A stretch of DNA of 64,000 nucleotides. Origin: Gluconacetobacter asukensis (GTDB lineage: Bacteria > Pseudomonadota > Alphaproteobacteria > Acetobacterales > Acetobacteraceae). Position 1 is the stretch's first letter; every line of letters begins with the position of its first letter. The position numbers were made by a program, and so were the translations under genes. The notes beneath the pieces were generated by a model that had not been told where the DNA came from, made no database searches, and was given only the letters and a program-made list of their open reading frames with translations. The stretch covers positions 157,505 through 221,504 of the forward strand of contig NZ_JABEQE010000007.1 of the NCBI RefSeq assembly GCF_014174375.1, given 5' to 3'. Below are positions 34,726 to 45,002 of this stretch, in pieces.

Positions 34726-37689
34726 TTAGCGACGCCACCAGCCGGTCCGGCGCGCCGGGGCCGGGGTGGCATCGTCGATGACGATCGGCTGCACCACCGG
34801 TCCGTCGGCCGCGGCGGCGGACGTGCTGTCCGCCGTCTCGGCCTTGGGAGCTGCGTCGGCATCGGCCGGTGCGGCCTTTGCGGTTTTGGCGCGTGCCGGT
34901 GTCTTGCGGGCCCGCCGGGGCTTGGCGGGGGCCGGCGCGGCCTTGACCGGCTCGGTCTGCTCGACCTTGGCGGTCTTCGTGGCCTTGCGGGTCCGGGTTG
35001 CGGCCGTTGCGCGCGTTGCAGCCTTGCGTACGGGCTTCTTCTTCTCCGGCGTTTCCGTCACGGCTTCCGCGACCTCTTCAGGCGCTTCGGCCGGTGCCTC
35101 TGCGGTCACCTCAGCGACTGGAGCTGCCTTGGTCGTGCGCCGGCGGCGTGTCCGGGGGGCCGCCGCAGGTTCCACGCTCTCGGCCGGCTCCGCCGGGGCA
35201 GCAGCCACGGCGGGCTCTTCCGTCGCCTGAACCGTTGCGGGTTCAACCGCTGCCGGTTCGGCCTCCGCGCTCTTGCGGGTGCGGGGACTGCGACGGCGAC
35301 GCGGCTTCGGCGCGTCTTCGGCCGGTTCGGCCGCAGGTGCGCTCTCGGGCACCGCTTCCGCCACCGTTTCGATTACCACTTCCACCGGCACGGCTTCGGG
35401 TTCCGACACCGCCAATGTTTCGGCGATATCGACGATCTCCGCCAGTTCGGCCTCGGGGGCGGCTGGGCGCCGGGGGGCGGATGCCGCCGGCAGGCCAGCT
35501 TCGGTCGATTGCTCGATCACGTCGAAGATGTCGATGATGCCATTGCCGAACGGGTTGGCCGGTGTCGGACCGCGATAGGGTGCTTCTGCGGCCCTGGGTT
35601 CGCGCCGGTCGTTCCGGTCGCGCCGACGGCGCGAGCGATCGCGGCCCTCGTCTTCGCGGTTCCGAGGGGCTGGCGCTTCGGCGGGTTCGACCGCCGCAAC
35701 GACGGGCTCGGCGGCCTCTTCCGCATCCTCATCCTCGCCACCGGCTTCGATAACGGCCGACTGCTGCGTGCCCTCGGCCGTCCGCTCGCCGTTCCGACGC
35801 CGACGGCGACGGCGGCGGCGCCGGCGATGGTCGGTACCCTCCTCGGACCCTTCGGCGGCACGCGGAGCCTCCTCGACGGATGTCGGGGCCTCGGCCTGGA
35901 TCGGGATCTCGCGCACCACGGGGGCGGTCGCCTCGACTGCCACTTCGGCTTCGGTCTCCACCGGTTCGGACAGGGCGGCCTGCACAACCGGTTCGAACCG
36001 CTCGGTCTGCGGCCGCACGCGTTCGATGCGCAGTTGGGGTGGCAGGAGCGTGGCGTCGGGGGAGAAGACCACGCGCATCTTGTGCCGCTTCTCGATCTCG
36101 TCGAGCCACGCGCGCTTGTTGTTCAGGATATACAGCGCGATCTCGGCGGCTACATGGACCGTGATCTCGGCCGCGCGGCGGCGAGCGCCTTCTTCCTCGA
36201 CCGCGCGCAGCACGTGCAGGGCCGCGCTTTCGGTACCACGAATGATGCCCGTGCCCTGGCAGTGCGGGCAGGGGGTAAAGGACGATTCCGTAATCGACGG
36301 CCGCAGACGCTGCCGCGACATCTCCAGCAGTCCGAAATGCGAGATCGAGCCGACCTGGATCCGCGCACGGTCGGTGCGCAGCGCGTCCTTCAGCCGCCGC
36401 TCGACCATCGCATTGTGCTTGCGGCTTTCCATATCGATGAAATCGATGACGATCAAGCCGGCCAGGTCGCGCAGGCGCAACTGGCGGGCCACTTCCTCGG
36501 CTGCTTCCAGATTGGTGCGCAGCGCGGTTTCCTCGATATTGCGCTCGCGCGTCGACCGGCCCGAATTGACGTCGATCGCCACCAGGGCCTCGGCCTGGTT
36601 GATGACCAGATAGCCGCCCGAGCGCAGTTGCACTGTCGGCGATAGCATCGAGTCCAGCAGGCCTTCGACATTGAAATGAGAGAACAGCGGCTGGCCGCCG
36701 TCGCGCCAGCATTTCACCTTCGGCGCGCTCTGCGGCATCAGCATGCGCATGAAGTCGCGCGCCGATTTCCAGCCGGGCTCGCCATCCACCAGAATCTCGG
36801 TGACGTCGCGGGTGTAGATATCGCGGATCGCACGCTTGATCAGGCTGGCTTCTTCATAGATCAGCGCGGGAGCCACCGAATTCATCGTCAGGTCGCGGAT
36901 GTCGTCCCACAGCCGCAGCAGATATTCGCAGTCGCGCATGATCTCGGGGCGGGGGCGCTGGGCGCCGGCCGTGCGCACGATCATCGCCATGCCACGGGGG
37001 ATCTGCAGTTCCGCGATCACGTCCTTCAGACGCCGGCGGTCGGCGACCGAGGTGATCTTGCGCGATACACCGCCACCGCGCAGCGAATTGGGCATCAGCA
37101 CGCAATAGCGGCCGGCCAGCGAAATATAGGTGGTCAGCGCCGCGCCCTTGTTGCCGCGCTCTTCCTTGACTACCTGGACCAGCAGGACCTGACGGCGCCG
37201 GATCACTTCCTGGATCTTGTAGTTGCGCAGGAAGCGGGCGATGCGGCGCTGCACCATGCTCTCGTCGCCGGTATCGGTCTCGCCGCCCACGGTCTCGGGC
37301 AGGGGCTCCGCCTCGCCTTCGGACGCATCCTCGGCCGTGGCTTCGGCAGGAGCGGGCGCTGCGTCAGCGTCATCTTCTGCCTGGGTCTCTTCGGCGCGGG
37401 CTTCCTCTTCCTGAAGAGCCAGCAGTTTCTCGCGATCCGCGACCGGAATCTGGTAATAGTCAGGATGGATTTCGCTGAAGGCGAGGAAGCCGTGACGGTT
37501 GCCGCCATATTCGACGAAGGCGGCCTGCAGGCTCGGTTCTACCCGGATGACCTTGGCCAGGTAGATATTGCCCTTGAGCTGCTTCTTGGCCGAAGCCTCG
37601 ACGTCGTAATCCTCGAGCCTGTTACCATCCATCACGACCACGCGGGTTTCTTCCGCGTGTGTCGTGTCGATCAGCATGCGCTTGGTCAT
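34726..37689 (-). CDS. rne: ribonuclease E/G
   Basis: Endoribonuclease that starts mRNA decay and processes rRNA and tRNA. The 987 residues begin MTKRMLIDTTHAEETRVVVMDGNRLEDYDVEASAKKQLKGNIYLAKVIRVEPSLQAAFVEYGGNRHGFL. The S1 domain is split by a long acidic Glu/Ala-rich insertion, as usual in alphaproteobacterial RNase E. The catalytic region has the LVAIDVNSGRSTRERNIEETALRTNLEAAEEVARQLRLRDLAGLIVIDFIDM core and the zinc-link CPHCQGTG. The C-terminal half is low-complexity, with an oligo-arginine patch (about 11 Arg) and Ala/Glu/Pro-rich repeats that scaffold partners. A terminal GWWRR ends the protein. Confidence 0.94.
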   Translation of the reverse strand: MTKRMLIDTTHAEETRVVVMDGNRLEDYDVEASAKKQLKGNIYLAKVIRVEPSLQAAFVEYGGNRHGFLAFSEIHPDYYQIPVADREKLLALQEEEARAEETQAEDDADAAPAPAEATAEDASEGEAEPLPETVGGETDTGDESMVQRRIARFLRNYKIQEVIRRRQVLLVQVVKEERGNKGAALTTYISLAGRYCVLMPNSLRGGGVSRKITSVADRRRLKDVIAELQIPRGMAMIVRTAGAQRPRPEIMRDCEYLLRLWDDIRDLTMNSVAPALIYEEASLIKRAIRDIYTRDVTEILVDGEPGWKSARDFMRMLMPQSAPKVKCWRDGGQPLFSHFNVEGLLDSMLSPTVQLRSGGYLVINQAEALVAIDVNSGRSTRERNIEETALRTNLEAAEEVARQLRLRDLAGLIVIDFIDMESRKHNAMVERRLKDALRTDRARIQVGSISHFGLLEMSRQRLRPSITESSFTPCPHCQGTGIIRGTESAALHVLRAVEEEGARRRAAEITVHVAAEIALYILNNKRAWLDEIEKRHKMRVVFSPDATLLPPQLRIERVRPQTERFEPVVQAALSEPVETEAEVAVEATAPVVREIPIQAEAPTSVEEAPRAAEGSEEGTDHRRRRRRRRRRRNGERTAEGTQQSAVIEAGGEDEDAEEAAEPVVAAVEPAEAPAPRNREDEGRDRSRRRRDRNDRREPRAAEAPYRGPTPANPFGNGIIDIFDVIEQSTEAGLPAASAPRRPAAPEAELAEIVDIAETLAVSEPEAVPVEVVIETVAEAVPESAPAAEPAEDAPKPRRRRSPRTRKSAEAEPAAVEPATVQATEEPAVAAAPAEPAESVEPAAAPRTRRRRTTKAAPVAEVTAEAPAEAPEEVAEAVTETPEKKKPVRKAATRATAATRTRKATKTAKVEQTEPVKAAPAPAKPRRARKTPARAKTAKAAPADADAAPKAETADSTSAAAADGPVVQPIVIDDATPAPARRTGWWRR

Positions 37690-38269
37690 TAAAAACGGAA
37701 CTCCGGTATGCCCGCTTCCGCTGTCTGTCCGGCGTCCTCATGGGGGATGCGCAATCGCGACGGTGGGGAGGGGCAAAGATAGAAATGGGAGACAATTCGA
37801 TGGATCCGGAAGCCGTTGCGGCGATATCCGCGCAGATCCTGCCCGCGCGCGTCCCATGTGACGTGCGCTGTACCGGGCTGTCTGCGAACGCGGATCGCGT
37901 GGCGTTCATCCATCCTCATCAGGCGGTGACGCGCACCTGCGCATGCGCGGTGCGGCGTCGGAATAAAGGGCATCGTCATCCTGCGCCGGCCTTGCGGCCG
38001 GGCGGAGCGGCATCCGTGGCCCGTCGATACGGGGGCGGCCTGCCGGATGGACCCGGTCCTGTCGACCTGGCCGTTTTCCGGCGCCAACCGACGCGGACCC
38101 ATCACGGTGCAAGCATGACCTAACTGAGGCCGCGCTGCAAGCGCTGTCGCATCCCGGAATGACAGGTTGACGATCTGTACCAATGATCTCGCGCAAGCCG
38201 TTGAAATGCAGACGAAGGGAGTAGAGCCTGCTATGATCCGTCGCGGAAATGGCCACGAGGGGCGGTTTC
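37690..38269. other. 580-base interval between rne and the amidase gene
   Basis: No supported gene: the open frames on both strands have no recognisable domains and atypical composition. It probably holds a long 5' leader of rne on the minus strand and the amidase promoter on the plus strand (TATGAT at 38232-38237). No tRNA or obvious sRNA was seen. Confidence 0.5.
38232..38237 (+). promoter_or_regulatory. -10 box of the amidase gene
   Basis: TATGAT, 33 bases before ATG 38270. An alternative ATG at 38249 would lie only a few bases beyond the predicted transcription start, so the ATG at 38270, preceded by GAGGGG, is preferred. Confidence 0.4.
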
Positions 38270-39166
38270 ATGGATGCTGATCATTCCGAAGGGGCGCCGG
38301 CCGGCCGGGGGCGGCGCGCGGTCCTGCTGGCCACGCTGGGCGCAGGGCTTGCGGCACGGGCCGGCGACGCGGGCGCTGCGGTGCGTCGAATGGCCGCGCA
38401 CAGCGCCGTCGCGCATGCCCGGCACCCCCTGCGTGCCCCGGCGATTGTGGGGCGGGCGGCGACGCCCCTGCCGCTGGTCATGCTCGATCCCGGCCATGGC
38501 GGGAAGGACCCCGGCGCGATTGGGGTTTCCGGCACGTATGAGAAACATATTGCCGAGGCGGCTGCCGCTGAACTGCAGCGGCAATTGCTGGCCAGCGGCG
38601 CCTATCGCGTCGCGATGACCAGGATGGACGACCGCTTCATCCCGCTGGAAGGGCGGGTGGAGATCGCGCATGCGCATAGTGCGTCGCTGTTCATTTCCAT
38701 GCATGCCGACGCATTGACCGATCGCTCGGTGCGTGGGGCCAGCGTGTACACGCTCTCCGGGCAGGCGTCTGACGCCCAAAGCGCGGCGCTGGCCCGGACT
38801 GAGAACAGCGCCGACCGGTTCGGCGGCCCTCAGGTGCATGCCAATTCGCCGGAGGTCGCGGCCATCCTGTCCAGCCTGGTCAGCGAGGAAACGCGGCGTG
38901 GGGCAGCCCATATGGCGAGTAGCGTGGTGGACGCCTTTCGGCCACGGATCGGCCTGTTGTCGCATCCGGCGCGGCATGCGGCGTTTGTCGTGTTGAAATC
39001 GGCCGACATTCCCTCGGTCCTAGTGGAAATGGGGTTTATGTCCAACCGGATGGATGAGGCCGCGCTCCGCCAGGCGGGGCATCGGATGATGGTGGCGGGC
39101 GCGATGAAACAGGCGGTCGACCGCTATTTCGCCTCGGCCGGCGGGGTGACCCGTCTGACAGGGTGA
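38270..39166 (+). CDS. N-acetylmuramoyl-L-alanine amidase (Amidase_3, AmiC-like)
   Basis: Periplasmic zinc amidase that cleaves peptide stems from glycan strands during division. The N-terminus has GRGRRAVLLATLGAGLAARAG, a twin-arginine-type signal like AmiA/AmiC. The catalytic domain has LDPGHGGKDPGAIG (His ligand), the Glu in YEKHIAE, SLFISMHADAL (second His) and VLVEMGFMSNRMDEAAL (catalytic Glu). At 298 residues it lacks a long AMIN domain, so it is a minimal amidase. It lies immediately upstream of the leu leader. Confidence 0.9.
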   Translation: MDADHSEGAPAGRGRRAVLLATLGAGLAARAGDAGAAVRRMAAHSAVAHARHPLRAPAIVGRAATPLPLVMLDPGHGGKDPGAIGVSGTYEKHIAEAAAAELQRQLLASGAYRVAMTRMDDRFIPLEGRVEIAHAHSASLFISMHADALTDRSVRGASVYTLSGQASDAQSAALARTENSADRFGGPQVHANSPEVAAILSSLVSEETRRGAAHMASSVVDAFRPRIGLLSHPARHAAFVVLKSADIPSVLVEMGFMSNRMDEAALRQAGHRMMVAGAMKQAVDRYFASAGGVTRLTG

Positions 39167-39221
39167 AAGCCGGGGTGTCCCCCATCAGGCCTTTTCTGTT
39201 GCAATCGGTGGGGCGGACTGT

Positions 39222-39347
39222 ATGGTGCGCGGCATGGTTAACGCGATCACCATGACGGCAGGGCTGTCCGGCGCCAAGGCGCTGTTGGTGTCGCATGCCC
39301 GCGACCGGGCTGCCCTTCTCCTTCGTCTCCGACTTATCTGCCCCTGA
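39222..39347 (+). CDS. leucine leader peptide (leuA attenuator ORF)
   Basis: A 41-codon reading frame upstream of leuA whose end is ALLLRLRLICP. The codons at 39315-39335 are CTT CTC CTT CGT CTC CGA CTT, five Leu codons in seven, and use CTT/CTC where the surrounding genes mostly use CTG. Three in-frame ATGs (39222, 39234, 39252) exist. A ribosome-like GTGGGG precedes the first. This is a typical sensor peptide for leucyl-tRNA-dependent attenuation of leucine biosynthesis. Confidence 0.72.
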   Translation: MVRGMVNAITMTAGLSGAKALLVSHARDRAALLLRLRLICP

Positions 39348-39404
39348 GCGTTCAGGGTCGGCATGATGCCGGCGCGCCCAGGGGAGACGGCGGGAGCAAT
39401 CCCG
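39341..39404 (+). promoter_or_regulatory. attenuator-type alternative stems between leader peptide and leuA
   Basis: CCCTGA-GCGT-TCAGGG (39342-39357) overlaps the leader stop. CCCCTG (39341-39346) can pair alternatively with CAGGGG (39379-39384). A third stem CGGGA-GCAA-TCCCG is at 39391-39404. Competing stems after a Leu-rich leader fit ribosome-controlled attenuation. No strong T-run is present, so the mechanism may be Rho-linked or translational. Confidence 0.45.
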
Positions 39405-39470
39405 CATGCGAGGAAGCAGCGCCCACGCGGCGTATGCAGGCGAACATTCCGGACCTGTCCGAGGTATTTC

Positions 39471-41051
39471 ATGACAATCGACCATCCGTCCTTCGGCCGT
39501 ATTGACGACGACCGGGTCATCATCTTCGACACGACCCTGCGCGACGGCGAACAATCCCCTGGTTTCTCGATGAATCTGGCCGAGAAGCTCCGGATGGCGG
39601 AGGCGCTGGCCGAACTGGGCGTCGACGTGATCGAGGCCGGCTTCCCGGTGGCGTCGAAGGGTGATTTCGAGAGCGTTCACCAGATCGCATCCGCCATCCG
39701 TGGCCCGGTGATCTGCGCGCTGGCCCGTAGCGGCGGCAAGAACGACATTGCCAGTGCGGGCGAGGCCATTCGCCTTGCCGAGCGCGGGCGCATTCACAAT
39801 TTCATCTCTACTTCGCCGCTGCATATGAAATACAAGCTGCGGATGGAGCCCGAGACGGTGCTGGAACTGATCACGGCCGGCAACAAGGCAGCGCGGCAGT
39901 TCACCGACGACGTGGAATGGTCGGCTGAGGATGGCTCGCGCACCGACCCGGATTTTCTGTGCCGCTGCGTCGAGGCCGCGATCAAGGCCGGGGCGACCAC
40001 GATCAACATCCCCGACACTGTCGGCTATGCCACGCCCGAAGACATGGCCCGCATCTTCGCCGACCTGAAGGCCCGCGTTCCGGGCGCGGACACGGTGATC
40101 TTCTCGGCGCACAATCATAACGATCTGGGCCTGGGTGTGGCCAACACCATCGCCGCGCTGGCGGCGGGCGCCCGGCAGATCGAATGCACGATCAATGGCA
40201 TCGGCGAGCGCGCGGGCAATGCGGCGCTGGAAGAAATCGTGATGGCGCTGCGGACGCGCCAGGATGTGCTGCCCTACAAGACGGGCATTCAGACGCCGAA
40301 CCTGCTGCGGACCTCGCGGATGCTGGCGACGATCACCGGCTTCGACGTGCAGCCCAACAAGGCGATCGTCGGGCGCAACGCTTTTGCGCATGAGAGTGGC
40401 ATCCATCAGGACGGCGTGCTGAAGAACGCCGCGACCTATGAGATCATGACCCCCGAGAGCGTCGGCTGGACCCGGTCGTCGCTGGTGCTGGGCAAGCATT
40501 CGGGCCGCGCGGCCTTCCGCGACAAGTTGAAGGCCATGGGCTATGGCGAGATGGACGAGGCGCATCTGAATGATGCCTTCGCACGCTTCAAGGACCTGGC
40601 CGACCGCAAGAAGGTTGTCTACGACGAGGATCTGGTCGCTCTGGTGGATGACGAAGCGCGCGATCATGCCCGCATCCGTTTCGTCTCGCTGGATATCGAG
40701 GCCGGGTCGCGCCGCCCGGCGCGCGCGGAGCTGACGCTGGAGGTCGATGGAGAGACTCGCAGCGGTGAGGCGAACGGGCAAGGGCCGGTTGATGCGGCCT
40801 TTAACGCGGTGCGGGCGATCTTCCCCCATGAGGCGACCCTGCAGCTCTATTCGGTTGGCGCGGTGACCGAGGGGAGTGATGCCCAGGCCCGCACGACCGT
40901 CCGGCTGGAAGAGGATGGCAAGCTGGTCGACGGCCAGGGGGCGGACAGTGACACGCTGGTTTCGGCGGTCAGGGCCTATGTGCATGCCCTGAACAAACTG
41001 CTGGTCAAACGCGCCCGGACTGAGCCCGAGGCCCTGAGCGTGACCGCCTGA
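39471..41051 (+). CDS. leuA: 2-isopropylmalate synthase
   Basis: First committed enzyme of leucine biosynthesis, condensing acetyl-CoA with 2-ketoisovalerate. It has 526 residues: the catalytic TIM barrel starts with DRVIIFDTTLRDGEQSPGFSMNLAEKL, with HNHNDLGLGVANTIAALAAGA (metal-binding HxH) and EIVMALRTR following. The C-terminal LeuA allosteric domain (AEKEL-type region near RFVSLDIEAGSRRPARAELTLEVDGETRSGEANGQGPVDAAFNAV) carries the leucine feedback site. ATG 39471 matches the family start; the longer frame from 39363 overlaps the leader structures. Confidence 0.95.
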   Translation: MTIDHPSFGRIDDDRVIIFDTTLRDGEQSPGFSMNLAEKLRMAEALAELGVDVIEAGFPVASKGDFESVHQIASAIRGPVICALARSGGKNDIASAGEAIRLAERGRIHNFISTSPLHMKYKLRMEPETVLELITAGNKAARQFTDDVEWSAEDGSRTDPDFLCRCVEAAIKAGATTINIPDTVGYATPEDMARIFADLKARVPGADTVIFSAHNHNDLGLGVANTIAALAAGARQIECTINGIGERAGNAALEEIVMALRTRQDVLPYKTGIQTPNLLRTSRMLATITGFDVQPNKAIVGRNAFAHESGIHQDGVLKNAATYEIMTPESVGWTRSSLVLGKHSGRAAFRDKLKAMGYGEMDEAHLNDAFARFKDLADRKKVVYDEDLVALVDDEARDHARIRFVSLDIEAGSRRPARAELTLEVDGETRSGEANGQGPVDAAFNAVRAIFPHEATLQLYSVGAVTEGSDAQARTTVRLEEDGKLVDGQGADSDTLVSAVRAYVHALNKLLVKRARTEPEALSVTA

Positions 41052-41080
41052 CGGCTGGCGTCGCGGATTGAACGGACAGG

Positions 41081-41110
41081 CGGGACCTCCCTCGGGAGGT
41101 CCCGTTTTTT
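41081..41110 (+). terminator. leuA Rho-independent terminator
   Basis: CGGGACCTCC-CTCG-GGAGGTCCCG followed by TTTTTT: a 10-bp perfect stem and a six-T run, 30 bases after the leuA stop. Confidence 0.92.
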
Positions 41111-41148
41111 ATGTCCGGCCTTTCCGGGTGCTCCGTGGCCGTGTCGGG

Positions 41149-41553
41149 TCAGTAACCGTAATAGCCGGCGGGCGGCGGTGGGGGCGGCGGCGGCGGGTAC
41201 CCGGGCGGCGGATAGGATGGCTGCCCGTATGGCCCGTAAGCGGGGGCCGCGTAACCGCCCTGCGGCGGATAATAATATTGCCGCGGACGATTGGGCGTGG
41301 TGGCGGCACCGGTCGCCGCACCGACCGCGCCACCGGCCAGCGCGCCGATCGCGGCGCCTGGTCCGCCGCCGGCCAGGGCACCGATTGCGGCACCGCCGCC
41401 CGCGCCGATCAGGCCGCCGCCAAGCGCGCGCTGGCCGGGATCATATGGATTGCTGCAGGCCGCCAGTGACAGGGCAAGAGCGCCCAGTGTCAGGATTCCG
41501 GCCTTACGGCCGGGGCGGCGGGTTGGAAGAGCGGGAATGCGAAGAGGGCTCAT
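41149..41553 (-). CDS. glycine-zipper lipoprotein
   Basis: 134 residues. A signal peptide with lipobox LAAC (modified Cys33) is followed by NPYDPGQRALGGGLIGAGGGAAIGALAGGGPGAAIGALAGGAVGAATGAATTP, a glycine-zipper membrane-spanning segment. The C-terminal tail is Tyr/Pro-rich. It is likely an outer-membrane-associated lipoprotein of unknown function, and is paralogous to the neighbour at 41682. Confidence 0.82.
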   Translation of the reverse strand: MSPLRIPALPTRRPGRKAGILTLGALALSLAACSNPYDPGQRALGGGLIGAGGGAAIGALAGGGPGAAIGALAGGAVGAATGAATTPNRPRQYYYPPQGGYAAPAYGPYGQPSYPPPGYPPPPPPPPPAGYYGY

Positions 41554-41681
41554 GGAATTCTCATGGTTTCAGGCCCATGGAGGGCCGTGGGTATCGTACG
41601 ATACGCCGGTTCACGCTCAATTCGCCATCATCAGAGGATAGTGCGATCGGGGCGATACCGCCGGCGAATCAGGCACCCGGG

Positions 41682-41948
41682 TCAATATCCGCGTCGTGAC
41701 GGCGGATTGGGTGTAGTGGCCGCCCCGGCAGCGGCACCGACCGCGCCGCCGCCGAGGGCGCCGATCAGGGCGCCGCTGCCGCCACCGGCCAGACCGCCGA
41801 TCGCGGCGCCGCCGCCGGCGCCGATCAGCGCGCCGGTTCCGGCGCGTGCACCCGGGTCGTACGGATTGCCGCAACCCGCCAGCGCCAGAAGTCCGGCGCC
41901 GAGCAGGGCCGTCCGGGTGAAGAAAGAGGTTCGGGTGCGGATCGTCAT
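41682..41948 (-). CDS. glycine-zipper lipoprotein (paralogue)
   Basis: 88 residues. The signal peptide ends at LAGC (Cys26), then NPYDPGARAGTGALIGAGGGAAIGGLAGGGSGALIGALGGGAVGAAAGAATTP. The core is nearly the same as the neighbouring gene, but the Tyr/Pro tail is missing. AAGGACG precedes ATG 41948, so a start 32 codons upstream is rejected. The pair looks like a tandem duplication. Confidence 0.82.
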   Translation of the reverse strand: MTIRTRTSFFTRTALLGAGLLALAGCGNPYDPGARAGTGALIGAGGGAAIGGLAGGGSGALIGALGGGAVGAAAGAATTPNPPSRRGY

Positions 41949-43389
<1,441 letters not shown>

Positions 43390-43483
43390 CGACGAGCGGA
43401 ACGCGGGGGGCCGAGGCGATGGACGTCCGGCATAATGACGGGTGTGACTGGCGTGGGTATGCACGATACCCGGCGAATCCGTC

Positions 43484-44389
43484 ATGATTCCGCTTTCCAT
43501 CACCTTGCGTCAGGCGCTGGAACGGCTGGTCCTTCCGATTCTGATCGTTGCCGCGCTGGGGATCATCCTGCTTGGACAGGCGGATCGCAGTCTGACGGAA
43601 CGGGTGCGGATGGGGTTGGCCGATATTCTGGCGCCCGCGTACGGGCTGGTTGTCTGGCCGCAGGAACAGGCGCGCGACCTGCTGGGCCGCATGCGCGACA
43701 TGGGCCGGATCGAGGCCGAAAACCAGCGCCTGCGGGCGGAAAACGCCAATCTGCGCCATTGGTATGATGTCGCGGCCGCGCTGGCGGATGAAAACGCGGC
43801 CCTCAAGGCTAATTTGCACTGGATGCCCGATCCCTCGCCGTCTTTCGTCACGGGCCGGGTCGTCCGTGATACCAGTGGTCTGTATGCCCGCAGCGTGCTC
43901 GTGGCGGCCAATGTCGATGCGGGAATCCATAAGGATGAGATCGTGCTCGACGGTTCGGGCCTGGTCGGACGCGTGACCGAGATCGGTAGCCGGTCGGTGC
44001 GTGTCCTGCTGCTCACCGATGCGTCGAGCCGCATACCGGTCAGACTGGAAGTCAGCCACGGGGCCGCTATAATGGCCGGCGATAATTCGGGTACACCTCG
44101 CCTTATCTACTATCCCCAGGACAATCCCCCGGTCGAGGGAGAGCGCGTCGTCACCAATGGCGAGATCGATACAATGCCCGCGGGCCTGCCTGTCGGGCAG
44201 ATCCATTATGTTCGCCCCGGTCAGCCGGTCGTCATCCCCTTTGCGTCACTGGGGCATCTCGACATCGTCCGGGTCTTCGATTACGGGCGCTCCGCTGTCG
44301 TCCCCCCCGATGCGCCGGGGCGGATTCCGGTGCGGCGCCCGGCCGATTCCTTCTCGCTCCCATTTCCCTCCCCACTCGGCCGTGGATGA
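43484..44389 (+). CDS. mreC: rod shape-determining protein MreC
   Basis: 301 residues: a short cytoplasmic tail, one membrane helix (LVLPILIVAALGIILL), a coiled coil (RIEAENQRLRAENANLRHWYDVAAALADENAALKANL) and two beta-barrel domains (ARSVLVAANVDAGIHKDEIVLDGSGLVGRVTEIGSRSVRVLLLTDASSRIPV). It links MreB to PBP2 in the periplasm. The gene follows mreB after 94 bases. Confidence 0.92.
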   Translation: MIPLSITLRQALERLVLPILIVAALGIILLGQADRSLTERVRMGLADILAPAYGLVVWPQEQARDLLGRMRDMGRIEAENQRLRAENANLRHWYDVAAALADENAALKANLHWMPDPSPSFVTGRVVRDTSGLYARSVLVAANVDAGIHKDEIVLDGSGLVGRVTEIGSRSVRVLLLTDASSRIPVRLEVSHGAAIMAGDNSGTPRLIYYPQDNPPVEGERVVTNGEIDTMPAGLPVGQIHYVRPGQPVVIPFASLGHLDIVRVFDYGRSAVVPPDAPGRIPVRRPADSFSLPFPSPLGRG

Positions 44390-44401
44390 GAGTGTGCATG
44401 G

Positions 44402-44965
44402 ATGACGCCCGACCAGGCTCCAGAGTTCCAACCGGGCATTCAGCCTCGGCCCAGTCTGTGGCGGCGGCTGGACATGCTGTCGCGGCGTGGCCTGCCCGCC
44501 GCGCTGACCGGTATGGCTGTCCTGCTGCTTTCCGCGCCGTTCGACCTGCCCGGGCAGGCAGAGTTGCTGCCGGGCATCCTGCTGTCGTCCGTTTTCTTCT
44601 GGTCGGTGTTCCGGCCGGCGTCGATGTCGTCGCCGATCGTGTTCCTGCTTGGGATGCTGGTCGATCTGCTCGGGTTCGGGCCGCCGGGTGTGATGCTTCT
44701 GGTAGTGCTGCTCGTCCATGGGGTGGCACTTTCTGGCCGCTACGGCTTCTCGCGGGCTCACATTCTCGTTCTGTGGCTGGTGTTCGACGGCGTGTCGCTG
44801 GCCGCGACGGCGCTGCAATGGGGACTGATTTCCGCGCTGTCGCTGCATCTGGTGCCCATGATTGCCTTCGCGTTCCAGTGGGTGCTCGGGGTCGGTGTGT
44901 TTCCGCTTCTCTGCGTGGTCTTCAGCACCCTGGGGCGTTCTATCGCCAATCCGGATCGGGTCTGA
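44402..44965 (+). CDS. mreD: rod shape-determining membrane protein MreD
   Basis: 187 residues with about five to six membrane segments (GLPAALTGMAVLLLSAPFDL, PIVFLLGMLVDLLGFGPPGVMLLVVLLVHGVALS). It has the MreD size and position between mreC and the PBP2 gene, 12 bases after mreC. Sequence identity within MreD is always low, so context carries much of the call. Confidence 0.85.
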   Translation: MTPDQAPEFQPGIQPRPSLWRRLDMLSRRGLPAALTGMAVLLLSAPFDLPGQAELLPGILLSSVFFWSVFRPASMSSPIVFLLGMLVDLLGFGPPGVMLLVVLLVHGVALSGRYGFSRAHILVLWLVFDGVSLAATALQWGLISALSLHLVPMIAFAFQWVLGVGVFPLLCVVFSTLGRSIANPDRV

Positions 44966-45002
44966 TGGCGGTTTTCGATTTCGTCCCGGCCTGGATGAAT
45001 TG

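Noticed and set aside
34555..36645. Long plus-strand frame opposite rne
   Set aside because: Translation is low-complexity Gly/Arg/Leu sequence produced by the rne C-terminal repeats; RNase E on the minus strand is certain.
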